Part shown: in pieces, positions 1-9,180 of the stretch
Numbering within the stretch: the stretch's first letter is position 1
Layout of the letters: the number at the start of each line of letters is the position of its first letter
NCBI GenBank assembly: GCA_046153945.1
Contig: JBJXFF010000012.1
Coordinates: 72,674 to 136,673 of the forward strand
Source: SXOA01 sp046153945
GTDB lineage: Bacteria > Planctomycetota > Planctomycetia > Pirellulales > Pirellulaceae
Length of the DNA: 64,000 bases
Direction: 5' to 3'
The notes under the pieces: generated by a model
What the model was told of the DNA's origin: nothing
The model's database searches: none
The model's input: the letters and a program-made list of their open reading frames with translations, nothing else
Made by a program: the position numbers and the translations under genes

Positions 1-2
1 TC

Positions 3-1085
3 TGCAGCGGCAACTGGGATCAGCGCCGCGATGGCTGCATGGACACCTACGGCTGGGTCGCCGACCTGGTCAACATGGAAGCGGCTCGCCCGCAAGACAT
101 GCTCTGCCCGAGCAATCCGCTCGTGGGGAACGAAAAGTACAACGACTTTATCGGTGGCAACATCACCGGCAAAGACGGAGCCGACCCGGCCAAGATTGCC
201 GCCGGCCTTTGCGGCCAGGCGACATGGGGTGGAGCTGCCACGGGCTACTCGAACGCCACTGCGGACCAACGCGGCAACCTGGCGGCTCGCGCCCTGCTCG
301 ACCGCGGTTACGGCAGCAATTACATTTCGAGCTGGTTCCTCGGCCGGAGTGCCCCCAAGCTGGTGAGCAATGCAGCCAAGGACAACTTCCTGACCTACAC
401 GACCGACACCAACTCGGCGAACTGGGAAGGGCTCAAGGGTCATAGCTCGTCGGTCGGTCCGCTGACCCGCCGCTTGCTGGAAACCGGTCCAGTGGTTACT
501 TCGCTCATTCCGCTGCTCGGCGATGCCTGTGCGGGGGATATCAACGAAGCGTCACTGACCAATGACATCAAGTACGGCCCGCTAGACCCATGGGGCACGT
601 TCTCCGGCGACACTGCCAGCAAGACCTTCATGGTGGCTGGCCAGTTGCTCACTGAAACCAGCTCGGATGGCCCGTCGTACTTCGACGCCACCACCAACAC
701 CATCAACCTGATCCTGGCCTCGGGCGCGGAGCTCAAGACCCAGTTCCAGTGCGAGCGCGGTGGCAATTGCCCCCCGCCGGTCGGTGGCAACACTGGCACC
801 AAGACCTACTTGCAGGACTATCGCGACTTCTTCGCCGTGCATGGCGGCGGACGGAGCTCTTCTTGCAATATGCTCATGGCGGACGGCTCGGTGAAGCGGT
901 TCTCGGACCTGAACAACGATAAGTTCTTCAACCCGGGCTTCCCGATTCCCACCGGCCTGACCGACAACGATTACCAGAAGATTGGTTATTTCCCCAACAC
1001 GAACGCGGGCGAAGCCGAGCTTCCTCCTGGTGAGATCTTCAGCGGCGTTCTGCTGCAGAACCTCAACAAGCTGAAGCTTGACTAG
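3..1085 (+). CDS. DUF1559 (pseudopilin-like) protein, 5' end cut off
   Basis: The frame is open to the left edge of the window, so the N-terminus, where a prepilin-type signal would lie, is missing; about 360 residues remain. The C-terminal part carries the family's His...DG signature (HGGGRSSSCNMLMADGSVKR, near residue 280), which is typical of planctomycete DUF1559 proteins; these are secreted, type IV pilin-like proteins found in very many copies per genome, role unknown. The region before it is rich in Gly, Asn, Thr and Cys, as expected for an exported protein. A strong intrinsic terminator follows directly, so this gene ends its own transcript and the DUF1573 gene behind it is probably transcribed separately. 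The family call is good; no function can be given. Confidence 0.85.
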   Translation, partial: CSGNWDQRRDGCMDTYGWVADLVNMEAARPQDMLCPSNPLVGNEKYNDFIGGNITGKDGADPAKIAAGLCGQATWGGAATGYSNATADQRGNLAARALLDRGYGSNYISSWFLGRSAPKLVSNAAKDNFLTYTTDTNSANWEGLKGHSSSVGPLTRRLLETGPVVTSLIPLLGDACAGDINEASLTNDIKYGPLDPWGTFSGDTASKTFMVAGQLLTETSSDGPSYFDATTNTINLILASGAELKTQFQCERGGNCPPPVGGNTGTKTYLQDYRDFFAVHGGGRSSSCNMLMADGSVKRFSDLNNDKFFNPGFPIPTGLTDNDYQKIGYFPNTNAGEAELPPGEIFSGVLLQNLNKLKLD

Positions 1086-1104
1086 ACGACCGATTGCAAC
1101 CCCG

Positions 1105-1145
1105 GCGGCCCGGGCGTTACGAAGCGCCCGGGCCGCATTTTTTCT
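1105..1145 (+). terminator. Rho-independent terminator after the DUF1559 gene
   Basis: A perfect 12-bp GC-rich stem (1105-1116 with 1125-1136) with an 8-base loop is followed by a run of six T. It lies 20 bases after the stop codon. Confidence 0.9.
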
Positions 1146-1171
1146 CGTTCTTTTTGTGAAGGTCTGCGTAA

Positions 1172-2362
1172 ATGCTCGCGAAGTTCTCGATAGGAATGGC
1201 CGTGGTGTTCGGCCTTCTGCTGTTGTTCATTGTGGCCGTGGTCGGCAATGCCCGCTTCACGATGCCGCACCCTCGCGATCCCAAGGTCAAAGTGCTGCTT
1301 ACGAACCGAGGCGCCGTCCTGATGCCCAAGTCGCTGGAGCGCGGCTCGTCGGGCACCAACACAGGAACTCCCAAAGTCGAAGTTGTCGAGAAAACCTTCC
1401 ATTTTGGCCGCATGGACCCGCAGACCAGCGGCAAGCACGCGTTTGAAGTTCGCAACGTCGGCACCGCGCCCCTGACGCTGAATGTGACCGGCACTACCTG
1501 CAAGTGCACCGTTGGCGGCGTCAGCAACAATGAAGTCCCCCCCGGTGACAAGGCATTTGTCACGCTGGAATGGAACACCGGCTATAAATTCCAGACATAC
1601 TCACAGTCCGCCGAGGTCCGTACGAACGACCACCTCAAACCCGTCCTCTCGCTGGAAGTGACTGGCACGGTCCGCCGGTTGTTCGGCGCGGAAGTCGAGG
1701 AGCTCGTGCTCCCGCCGATCACCCCTGGCAAATCGGCCACGGCCGATGTGACTGTCTTCTCCCAGATCTGGGAAGAGATGGACATTATCGAAGTCAAGAC
1801 CACGCTGCCGGGAATTGCCGCCCAGTTCCTGCCGGCGGACCCCGCTGAAGAGAAGCGGCTCGAGGCGAAGTCGGCCCGTCTACTGCGAGTGACGGTGCCG
1901 GGGGACTTGCCGTCGGGGGAATTCCGGGACGCGATTCGCATCAAGGCCGCACCCGCGGGCAAGCCCAGTGAAGTTGCGGAGTTCGAACTCCCGCTCCTTG
2001 GAAAAACGCTGAAACGGTTTACCATTCATGGGCCGTTCAATGAACACGACGCCCTGCTCATTGGGCAAGTCCCGCACGGAGCCGGCAAGACCTTGCGAAT
2101 GACGATCAAATTGCGGGACGAGGACCTTTCGTTTCCGATCCAAAAGATCGAGGTCGAGCCCTCCTATCTAAAGGTCACTGTCGAACCGCATCAGGAAGCC
2201 GCTCTCGCAACGCCGGGGCTCTTTGACCTGACTGTCGAAGTCCCCGCGGATGCTCCCATCGGACAGTACCTTGGCAATCCGCAAGGGAGCATCCGGATTA
2301 CGACCGGCCATCCTCGCGTTCCGGAAATTAAGTTCAAGGTGATGCTGGCGGTGGTTCCATAG
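1172..2362 (+). CDS. DUF1573 domain protein, membrane-anchored
   Basis: 396 residues. Residues 5-27 form one hydrophobic segment, an anchor or signal. Residues about 75-150 match DUF1573: the run GTAPLTLNVTGTTCKCTVGG contains the characteristic Cys-Lys-Cys turn, and the following VPPGDKAFVTLEW is the usual Ig-like strand pattern. The rest (about 160-396) looks like two more beta-sandwich domains with no recognised motif. DUF1573 proteins are exported, often lipid- or membrane-anchored, and have no settled function. It sits 86 bases after the DUF1559 stop and beyond its terminator, and 57 bases before the PilM-type gene. Confidence 0.8.
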   Translation: MLAKFSIGMAVVFGLLLLFIVAVVGNARFTMPHPRDPKVKVLLTNRGAVLMPKSLERGSSGTNTGTPKVEVVEKTFHFGRMDPQTSGKHAFEVRNVGTAPLTLNVTGTTCKCTVGGVSNNEVPPGDKAFVTLEWNTGYKFQTYSQSAEVRTNDHLKPVLSLEVTGTVRRLFGAEVEELVLPPITPGKSATADVTVFSQIWEEMDIIEVKTTLPGIAAQFLPADPAEEKRLEAKSARLLRVTVPGDLPSGEFRDAIRIKAAPAGKPSEVAEFELPLLGKTLKRFTIHGPFNEHDALLIGQVPHGAGKTLRMTIKLRDEDLSFPIQKIEVEPSYLKVTVEPHQEAALATPGLFDLTVEVPADAPIGQYLGNPQGSIRITTGHPRVPEIKFKVMLAVVP

Positions 2363-2419
2363 TCCGAGTTGATTGCCGGTTGGAAATTGCCCGTTTTGCA
2401 CACTCGTCCTGAATGTCCC

Positions 2420-4888
2420 ATGATTTCCACTGAACTTGACTTCGATCCGTATGCCGTCTGGCTGCATGTGCAGTCCAGCCAGCGTCCGCTGAACGCCTAC
2501 GAGATTTTGGGGCTGGAACTGTTTGAGAATAATCAGACTCGTCTGCGCGCAATGATCACGCGGAAGCGGGAAATGCTCCTGGCCAGGCGACCGGAGGCTG
2601 ATCCGGAGACCTGGCAGTCTCTCAACGACGAGTTGGAAGCGGCGATTGTCACCTTGCAAAGCAACGAGCGCAAGGCGGTGCTGGATGCCACGCTCCGGCG
2701 TAGAGGCCTGGGCGGCGCGACCGCGGAACCCTCGTCCGTCACGGCTCCGCCTCCCACACACAATGGCGAAAATCTGGTTTGCCGAAAATGCGAAAAGGAA
2801 AATGCACCCCAACGCCGATTCTGCGCCGGGTGTGGGGAATCGCTTTGGGAGAAGTGTCCGAATTGTTCCGCGGAACATTCCGCCAACGAGCGGTTCTGTG
2901 GAACCTGTGGAGCAGAGGTGCAGGGGAAGCATGAAGAGCAAGCCCAGGCTCTGCAAGCCAAATTGGATCAAGCCCTGGCACTACGCGAAGCCCATCGCTA
3001 CGAACGGGCCATCAGCTTGTTGCGCACGTTGGCGGCCCTGGAAGACCGGCGGCATGCCGCACTGGCTGAAACGGCTCTCGCGGAAATCCTGCGAACGGAG
3101 GCTGCCGAAAAGCGGCAAAGGGATCTAGCCGCGATTGCCTTGGGACAGGGCCAGGAATTGTTGGCTCGCCAGTCATTTGAAGCGGCAGTGCAGGTGCTGG
3201 ACTCGATCCCCGAGCCGATGCGGACACGGGAAATCAACGAGTGCCTCGAACGCGCCAAGAGCCAGTGGAAAGAACTGCTTGCCTTGAGCGGCGAGATTCG
3301 CATGCTGGTGGAAGCGAAACGGACGAGCGAATTGTTTCCTAAAATCGAGCGGCTGCTGGCGCTGAAGCCGGATTACGGCCAGGCGCAAAAGCTGGCGGCG
3401 CAGTTGCGGGATCAATTGCTGGCAGCGGCCGCGAAACGATTGAACGAGCATCTTTATGCGGATGCCCTCAAGCTGTTGGAGCAAATACCAGGGTTCATTC
3501 GAAACGACGAGGTGGGGACAGCGATCGACAAGGCCCTGGAGCTTTCCGTCTTGTTGTCCGAACTGAGGCTCGCACCACTGGCAACTCCCGCCACGCTGGC
3601 TTTGGCACAAAAGCTGGTTAAGTTCGCCCCGACCAACGCCGAGGCAACGAAACAGTTCGAAGAATTGAAAGCGCGGGCCGCAACTCGGCCAGAGCAGGCA
3701 CGCTTTGCCGCCCCTGTTTGGATCAAGCCTCCGCAGCGGACTCGCCTGGTGCTGCCCGTGGATTGGCTCGGCTATTTCACGAGGTTGACGTGCGAAGACG
3801 CGGCTGCGGCCAAGACCTTGCGGGAATCCCCCGGCCAGTTCTTTGTCGCCTTGGGGCTCGCCTTGCAAGGAATCGAAGAAGCGGACACCGCCGTCAATTT
3901 GATGCCGCCGGAAAAGGCCAGTCTGCTCAGCAAGCTTCCGTTTTCATTCGGCAAGAAGGGAACGTCGGCGGCGTGGGGACTCGACCTGGGGGAAAACGGG
4001 CTGCGAGCGCTCAAGTTGAGCAAGGATCCCAAGAGCGGGACCGTCAAACTGGAGGCCTGTGAGTTCATTCCCCATGCCCAACCCTTGGTGCAGATTGACA
4101 AGTCACTGGAGCGTGAAGTGGCAGCGACGGCCACGTTGAAGGACTTTCTCAGTCGGGCCAAGACGGAGGGAACTCGCATCGTTGCCAGCCTGTCGAGCCA
4201 GCGCGTTTTGGGACGATTCTTTGAGCTTCCGCCGATGCCTGGCAAGAAGGTCGCGGAAGCCGTGCAATATGAGGCCAAACATCAGATTCCCGTCCCGCTC
4301 GAAGAGCTGAGCTGGGCCTATGACATTCAAGGATTAGCGCCAGCGGCTGGGAGCAAGGAGCCGGATGAACGGGCTCGCAAGATTTTGCTCGTAGCGAGTC
4401 GACTGTCGCATGCACAAGCCCAGGCTGCGCTGTTCAAGGCTGCCGGCATCACTGTCGATGAACTCGTGCCTGATTGCATTGCTCTTCACAATGCGTTTCA
4501 GTATGACTTTCAAGCGGAACAGCAGAAGACGACTGCGCTCTTGGATATCGGCTTTGATGCGACTAATTTCGTGGTCAGTGGTCCGAGAAACCTGTGGTTT
4601 CGCAGTTTTGGAATGGGCGGGGAAACTTTTACACAGGCGCTGGTGAAGCACTTTCAACTAACCCGCGAGCAGGCGGAAGAACTCAAGCTGAAGCCGGCGA
4701 AAGCCCGCCGCTACTCGCTCTACTGCGCCACGCAAGATCCCCTCTTTGTTCAACTGGTCAGCGAAGTCGAACGTTCACTCGCCAGCTATAGTCGCTATAA
4801 CTCTTCTCAGCCGGCGGAGCGGCTGTATGGCGTGGGAGGAGCGTTTCAGACGCATGGCTTGCTGCGGTATTTGCGGTGGGGGAAGTAG
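2420..4888 (+). CDS. PilM-type actin-like ATPase fused to J-like domain, double zinc ribbon and helical repeats; apparently permuted
   Basis: 822 residues from the ATG at 2420, chosen because the planctomycete J-like domain begins with FDPYAVWL just after it. In order: J-domain-like region, about residues 5-100 (FDPY...YEILGLELFE...ERKAVLDATLRRR); two zinc ribbons, about 121-165 (CRKC...CAGC, CPNC...CGTC); an Ala/Leu-rich helical, TPR-like region, about 170-425; then, at about 452-498, RLTCEDA...FFVALGLALQGI...NLMPPE, which resembles the end of ordinary PilM; then the ordinary PilM beginning (WGLDLGENGLRALKL, about 519-533) through LPPMPGKKV, QYEAKHQIP, ALLDIGFDATNFVV and GVGGAFQTHGLLRYL, where the protein stops. 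PilM is the cytoplasmic actin-like ATPase of the type IV pilus inner-membrane platform. No pilN/O/P/Q lies nearby. The PilM assignment is firm; the permutation is my reading of the order of motifs. Confidence 0.8.
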   Translation: MISTELDFDPYAVWLHVQSSQRPLNAYEILGLELFENNQTRLRAMITRKREMLLARRPEADPETWQSLNDELEAAIVTLQSNERKAVLDATLRRRGLGGATAEPSSVTAPPPTHNGENLVCRKCEKENAPQRRFCAGCGESLWEKCPNCSAEHSANERFCGTCGAEVQGKHEEQAQALQAKLDQALALREAHRYERAISLLRTLAALEDRRHAALAETALAEILRTEAAEKRQRDLAAIALGQGQELLARQSFEAAVQVLDSIPEPMRTREINECLERAKSQWKELLALSGEIRMLVEAKRTSELFPKIERLLALKPDYGQAQKLAAQLRDQLLAAAAKRLNEHLYADALKLLEQIPGFIRNDEVGTAIDKALELSVLLSELRLAPLATPATLALAQKLVKFAPTNAEATKQFEELKARAATRPEQARFAAPVWIKPPQRTRLVLPVDWLGYFTRLTCEDAAAAKTLRESPGQFFVALGLALQGIEEADTAVNLMPPEKASLLSKLPFSFGKKGTSAAWGLDLGENGLRALKLSKDPKSGTVKLEACEFIPHAQPLVQIDKSLEREVAATATLKDFLSRAKTEGTRIVASLSSQRVLGRFFELPPMPGKKVAEAVQYEAKHQIPVPLEELSWAYDIQGLAPAAGSKEPDERARKILLVASRLSHAQAQAALFKAAGITVDELVPDCIALHNAFQYDFQAEQQKTTALLDIGFDATNFVVSGPRNLWFRSFGMGGETFTQALVKHFQLTREQAEELKLKPAKARRYSLYCATQDPLFVQLVSEVERSLASYSRYNSSQPAERLYGVGGAFQTHGLLRYLRWGK

Positions 4889-5179
4889 CGTCTGGATATG
4901 GCTCGCGTCCTCGAATGCGCTTTCTCTTCGGCTCCCACGATTACTCTAACTTCCCATCGAACTGGACATTCCTTGACCCCGTAGCAAAGTGCGCTACGAT
5001 GCTTTAGCAGTCTCGCGGATTGCAGTGCGGCCTCAGCGGCTGCTAGCAATTCTCGGGACAGCATTTCTCGCCTTAAAGACTCGACGACCGAGTGCGGCAG
5101 ATCGGCCTATTTCACGGGCCAGCCGCGATTGCCAGCCAATGAAGGCGCGGGCGCGCACCTTATTCAGGAGTCTGGCAAG

Positions 5180-6226
5180 ATGGACCGTTTGTGCTGCCGC
5201 CGGAGGGCGGTATCGAGTGTGCTGTTTGTGGGAAGCCTGCTGGCGGTGGCAATTTTCGCGGCATCGGCGATGGCCCAGTTGCCGCGGGTCACCTTCGACA
5301 TGCCTTACGCGGTGAGCTGCCGCGACGTGACGCCGCCGGAGTTTTTGGCGGCGAACCCGGGGGACAAGCTGATCGAAATCAAGCTTGGCATCTCGTCGCT
5401 GCTGCAGGCGGGAAAGGAGAAAGACCTCGCCCAGTACTTCATCCGCATGGAGACTCCGCAGCGGACGATGCAAGTGCATGATTTCCTTCCCAAGACGGCT
5501 CACGAGAGTCTGCAAGGGAACACGACCATCACGAAGAATTCGGAGACAACCCTCTCGCTCGGCATCAACCTGACCGGCCACTACCAAGCGTTCACCGGCA
5601 CCGCCATCAGCCCGGGCATCAGCCAGAAGAACGGCTCCTGCGTGAAGTATGATCTGCTGCCGCCGCTGGAGACCGTGACCGCCAGCGGCACTATCCTTCG
5701 CGGCAGTGGGGCTTACTTCAAACTCAAGTCATCGGAGCGGAACCTGCTGGAAGGGGAGCGGGACTTTGCCCTCATCGTTCGCGTCCCCCGCGGCTGGCGC
5801 GGCGACTACCTGCGGGTCCGCTGCGAGGCGGAAGGAGTCTCGCGCGGCCTCGTCAGCTCGCTCGATCAGAAACAAACCTGCGGCCAGCGGGACTTCCTGA
5901 TTTCGCTCTACCTCGAAGGGGACCTCCAGGCTCGCCGCGCGGCCGAGGAACTCAGCCGGGCGGAAGTTCAACTCCGCAACGTCGCCCATGTCAAAGCCAA
6001 GGAAATCCAGCAGCGAGTTTCCCCGTCCTTCTCGTCGCAAATTGGTCTTTCCGCCACCAGCATCCCCACCGACTGGCAGGCCCGTCTCCTTTTCAGCCAT
6101 CCCTCCCGCGTCTCCATTCCCAAAAAGTTGCCCCGAGAAGTGGTGCAGGCGGCTCAGGACTTTCAGAGCGCTCAACAAGGACTCGCGCAATTCAGCGGCT
6201 GGAAAGTCTTAACCGCATCGAACTAA
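5180..6226 (+). CDS. Secreted protein of unknown function
   Basis: 348 residues. The start at 5180 is preferred over an upstream ATG because it has GGAG at about 9 bases spacing and opens a clear signal peptide: basic start, hydrophobic core SVLFVGSLLAVAIFAASAMA, cleavage near residue 33. The mature part begins with a Cys-containing YAVSCRDVTPPEF segment, then beta-rich sequence up to about residue 250 and a helical stretch (about 250-290, RRAAEELSRAEVQLRNVAHV). I recognise no domain. It follows the PilM-type gene after 290 bases, so an operon is unlikely. It ends close to a long inverted repeat shared with the convergent gene downstream. Confidence 0.7.
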   Translation: MDRLCCRRRAVSSVLFVGSLLAVAIFAASAMAQLPRVTFDMPYAVSCRDVTPPEFLAANPGDKLIEIKLGISSLLQAGKEKDLAQYFIRMETPQRTMQVHDFLPKTAHESLQGNTTITKNSETTLSLGINLTGHYQAFTGTAISPGISQKNGSCVKYDLLPPLETVTASGTILRGSGAYFKLKSSERNLLEGERDFALIVRVPRGWRGDYLRVRCEAEGVSRGLVSSLDQKQTCGQRDFLISLYLEGDLQARRAAEELSRAEVQLRNVAHVKAKEIQQRVSPSFSSQIGLSATSIPTDWQARLLFSHPSRVSIPKKLPREVVQAAQDFQSAQQGLAQFSGWKVLTASN

Positions 6227-6240
6227 CAAATATCAATACG

Positions 6241-6335
6241 GGAGTGACAGAATAATGGGGGACTGAATAATGAAGGCAGAAATCCTATGCATTTTTCTTC
6301 TCTTATTATTCTGTCCCCCATTATTCTGTCACTCC
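6241..6335. repeat. 23-bp perfect inverted repeat between convergent genes
   Basis: Arms at 6241-6263 and 6313-6335 are perfectly complementary, and pairing continues imperfectly inward (GAATAAT against ATTATTC). The arms carry the word GACAGAATAATGGGGGAC. The position, between two converging stop codons, fits a bidirectional terminator, but the arm sequence also looks like the REP-type palindromes that accompany REP-associated transposases. No transposase gene is present here. Confidence 0.8.
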
Positions 6336-6351
6336 GCATTTCTATTACTGA

Positions 6352-9135
6352 CTAATCGACAAAGATAAACTCATTGGACATGATTAACGCTTGAATGAAC
6401 TGTTCCAGCTGCGCTCCCGTTGGGGCTGGGCCGAGGAAGTCATCCGCCAGCTTGCGTTCGCTCTCATCAGGGGGACGCTGCAAGAGAATCTGGTAGATCC
6501 GCACGACTTTGCCAGCTTTGTCCGGTTGCATGACAATATCGCCGCGGCCGTAGATGCGCTCGCTGACTTGCTTTAGGAACGGACCATTCATTAAGTAGAG
6601 CGCCTGCGGCGAAACGGTGGTCAAGTCCCGCTGCGGGCTGCTGGCGCTCGGGCTGGGGAAATCGAATACGCTGAAGATGCCGGGGAGGTCTTGCCGGTCG
6701 ATGAAGCTGTACATCGTCCGCCGCGGGACGAAGTTGCCGCCGAGCAAGTCCTCGGACTTGCCGCCGAGGCGGGAATCTAACTGCGCGGTGACGGCAATCA
6801 GCGAATCCCGCGTCGTCTCAAAATCGAGCCGCTGCCGGTTAGCCTTCCAGAGGAGATGATTCTCGGGATCAGCCGCCAGCCCTTCTGGCCGGTCGAGGCT
6901 CGCCTGTTGCCAGGTCGAAGAATGGAGGATTTGCCGGTGGACCTTCTTCAGCGACCAGCCGCCCGCCACAAGATCACTTGCCAGATAATCGAGCAGCTCG
7001 GGATGCGACGGAGGATCGCTCCGCAGGCCAAAGTCGCTCGGAGTCCGTACCAGCCCTTCGCCAAAATGCCACAGCCAGGCTCGGTTCACCAGCACCCGCG
7101 CCGTGAGCGGATTCGCCGGGTCGACAATGGCTTTCGCCATCTCCAGTCGCCCGCTGCCGTGCGAAAATGGCTTGCGGTCCTTGCTGGCCACTGACACAAA
7201 CTGCCGCGGCACGGCAGTTCCCGGGCGATACGGATTTCCCCGCAGAAAAATCCGCGGCTCATACGGTTCGTCGTCGATAAGGACCATTGCTCGGGGCGGA
7301 GCCGCCGGCGCGGTCATCAGCCAGGTCTCCACATCCTTGAGCAAGCCTTGATAGACCCCCTGCGAGGCTCGGTCAGGCAGTAAAGTCAAAAACCCCCAGC
7401 CAAACAGCAGCGGAATATTGGCGGGGACACCGTCCGCATAGAGCTCCTGACGAATCTCTTCTTCCGCATTGTCCACTAGTCGCGTTGGCGCAGGCTGATT
7501 CTTGTCACTCGCCTGTTTGAGTTGCTCCTTCCAGTTGGCATCGACTCGTTTGAGCAACTCGCCATACATCGTGGCGACATCGCTTAGCGACGTCACAGGT
7601 TTTTCCGTGAGTCCCTTGAGGACAAGCGGATTGACGCTTGCGGTTTCGCCCTTGTTCAAAAGCGCGATAACGCCTGCCGCTTTCTCGCTGAACTGTTCCG
7701 GCGGCACATCAGCCAGCAAACTCCACGGCTTCCACACCGGATGCGGCGAAGCCTTCGCCTTCTCAAGGTAATTCTGCCAGCGAACGATCATTGCCGGATT
7801 GAGTTCCCCCGGATCAGTCAGGAGCATGAAGTCCTCGACCGCCGGCTTCTTCCGGGCGGCATCGGCGGCCAACAGATATTCCGCTCCGCGCGTTCGAGCG
7901 CCATTCACAATCGCCGAATGTTTCTCGGCAACGAAGGCATCGAGCTTCTGCTGCCGGCGGGCCAGTTCGAACGTGAACTTGGGATAGTCCTCCCCTTCGG
8001 TCGGCGGCGGCGTGAATTCGGGGAGCACAAGCGGCTCGCGACTGCTCCTGAGGATGCCGTAGAGCGAGTAGTAGTCGGCGGTCGGAATCGGGTCGTATTT
8101 ATGGTCGTGGCAGCGGGCACAGGTGACGGTCAGCCCCATCAGCCCGCGGGTGACGACGTCGATCCGGTCGTCCAGAATGTCGTGCACGTTCCCCATGTAG
8201 TGCGGGCCGAGCGTGAGGAACCCCATCGCCGTCAGCGGCCGCTGGTCCGTCCCCAACTCGAGCTGGTCAGCCGCCAGTTGCTCCACGATGAAGCGGTCAA
8301 ACGGACGATCCTCGTTCAGCGAACGAATGACGTAATCGCGATAGGTATAGGCCCAGGGATAATTCTTCTCCTCAAAGAAGACGTACCCCTTGTTGTCCGC
8401 ATAGCGGGCGACGTCGAGCCAGTGCCGGCCCCAGCGCTCGCCATATCTGGGCGAAGCTAGCAGCCGGTCAACGAGTCGCGGCCAGGCATCCGCCGATGGA
8501 TCCTGTTCGAACTCGGCGACTTCCTCGAATGTCGGCGGAAAACCGAGCAGGTCGAAGTACGCTCGGCGAATGAGCGTCCGTCGATCGGCCTGCGGAGAGA
8601 GTCCGAGTTTAGACTCTTGCAGTTTCGCGATCACAAACAAATCGAGCGGACCTTCGCCCCCCGGAACACTCGGCACAGTCGGCTTGACGACGGGCTGAAA
8701 CGCCCAGTGGACCTTCCAGGCATCCCCCGGCTTCACCGGCGCTCCTGCCGGCCACGGCAAACCAAGTTCCACCCAGCGGCTGAGGGCCGCCACGACTTCC
8801 GGCCGGAGCGGACTGCTCGGGGGCATCTTCAAATCGGCTTCCCGGCGGACCGCCTGCACCAGCCGGCTCTCCTTGGCATTTCCGGCGACGGCTGCCGGGC
8901 CGCTGTCTCCCCCTTGCAGCACGGCCTCCCTGGTATCGAGCCGCAGCCCCCCTTCCTGCTTCTGGGGTCCGTGGCAAGCGAGACAGTTCGCCGCCAGGAG
9001 GGGCCGCACCTGCCTTTCAAAGAAGTCGATCTGCTCGGGCGAGAATTTCTGGGCCGGTCCGTCCGCACCGCCAGCGAGACCGGCTCCGAGGAGCGGGACA
9101 AGAGCCAGCACGGCTATGGCAAAAGGACTTCTCAT
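6352..9135 (-). CDS. Planctomycete cytochrome-type PSCyt/DUF1549/DUF1553 protein
   Basis: 927 residues with an N-terminal signal peptide (IAVLALVPLLGAGLAGG). Residues about 35-110 form the planctomycete cytochrome C domain (PSCyt1) with one heme site CLACH and the usual KMPP distal-ligand segment. DUF1549 follows, about 140-350 (FVIAKLQE...RYADNKGY...TCARCHDHKYDPI, the last a second CxxCH), and DUF1553 occupies the C-terminal third (RVLVNRAWLWHFGEGLVRTPSDFG). These periplasmic proteins usually pair with a DUF1501 partner; here none is adjacent, so it stands alone, unlike the second copy at 44317. Their substrate is unknown; a role in polymer or sulfated-glycan breakdown is often suggested. 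Confidence 0.92.
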   Translation of the reverse strand: MRSPFAIAVLALVPLLGAGLAGGADGPAQKFSPEQIDFFERQVRPLLAANCLACHGPQKQEGGLRLDTREAVLQGGDSGPAAVAGNAKESRLVQAVRREADLKMPPSSPLRPEVVAALSRWVELGLPWPAGAPVKPGDAWKVHWAFQPVVKPTVPSVPGGEGPLDLFVIAKLQESKLGLSPQADRRTLIRRAYFDLLGFPPTFEEVAEFEQDPSADAWPRLVDRLLASPRYGERWGRHWLDVARYADNKGYVFFEEKNYPWAYTYRDYVIRSLNEDRPFDRFIVEQLAADQLELGTDQRPLTAMGFLTLGPHYMGNVHDILDDRIDVVTRGLMGLTVTCARCHDHKYDPIPTADYYSLYGILRSSREPLVLPEFTPPPTEGEDYPKFTFELARRQQKLDAFVAEKHSAIVNGARTRGAEYLLAADAARKKPAVEDFMLLTDPGELNPAMIVRWQNYLEKAKASPHPVWKPWSLLADVPPEQFSEKAAGVIALLNKGETASVNPLVLKGLTEKPVTSLSDVATMYGELLKRVDANWKEQLKQASDKNQPAPTRLVDNAEEEIRQELYADGVPANIPLLFGWGFLTLLPDRASQGVYQGLLKDVETWLMTAPAAPPRAMVLIDDEPYEPRIFLRGNPYRPGTAVPRQFVSVASKDRKPFSHGSGRLEMAKAIVDPANPLTARVLVNRAWLWHFGEGLVRTPSDFGLRSDPPSHPELLDYLASDLVAGGWSLKKVHRQILHSSTWQQASLDRPEGLAADPENHLLWKANRQRLDFETTRDSLIAVTAQLDSRLGGKSEDLLGGNFVPRRTMYSFIDRQDLPGIFSVFDFPSPSASSPQRDLTTVSPQALYLMNGPFLKQVSERIYGRGDIVMQPDKAGKVVRIYQILLQRPPDESERKLADDFLGPAPTGAQLEQFIQALIMSNEFIFVD

Positions 9136-9180
9136 GGCCCAATTCTACTCCGAGGTTGTGGTCGATTCAGGCCGCAACCC

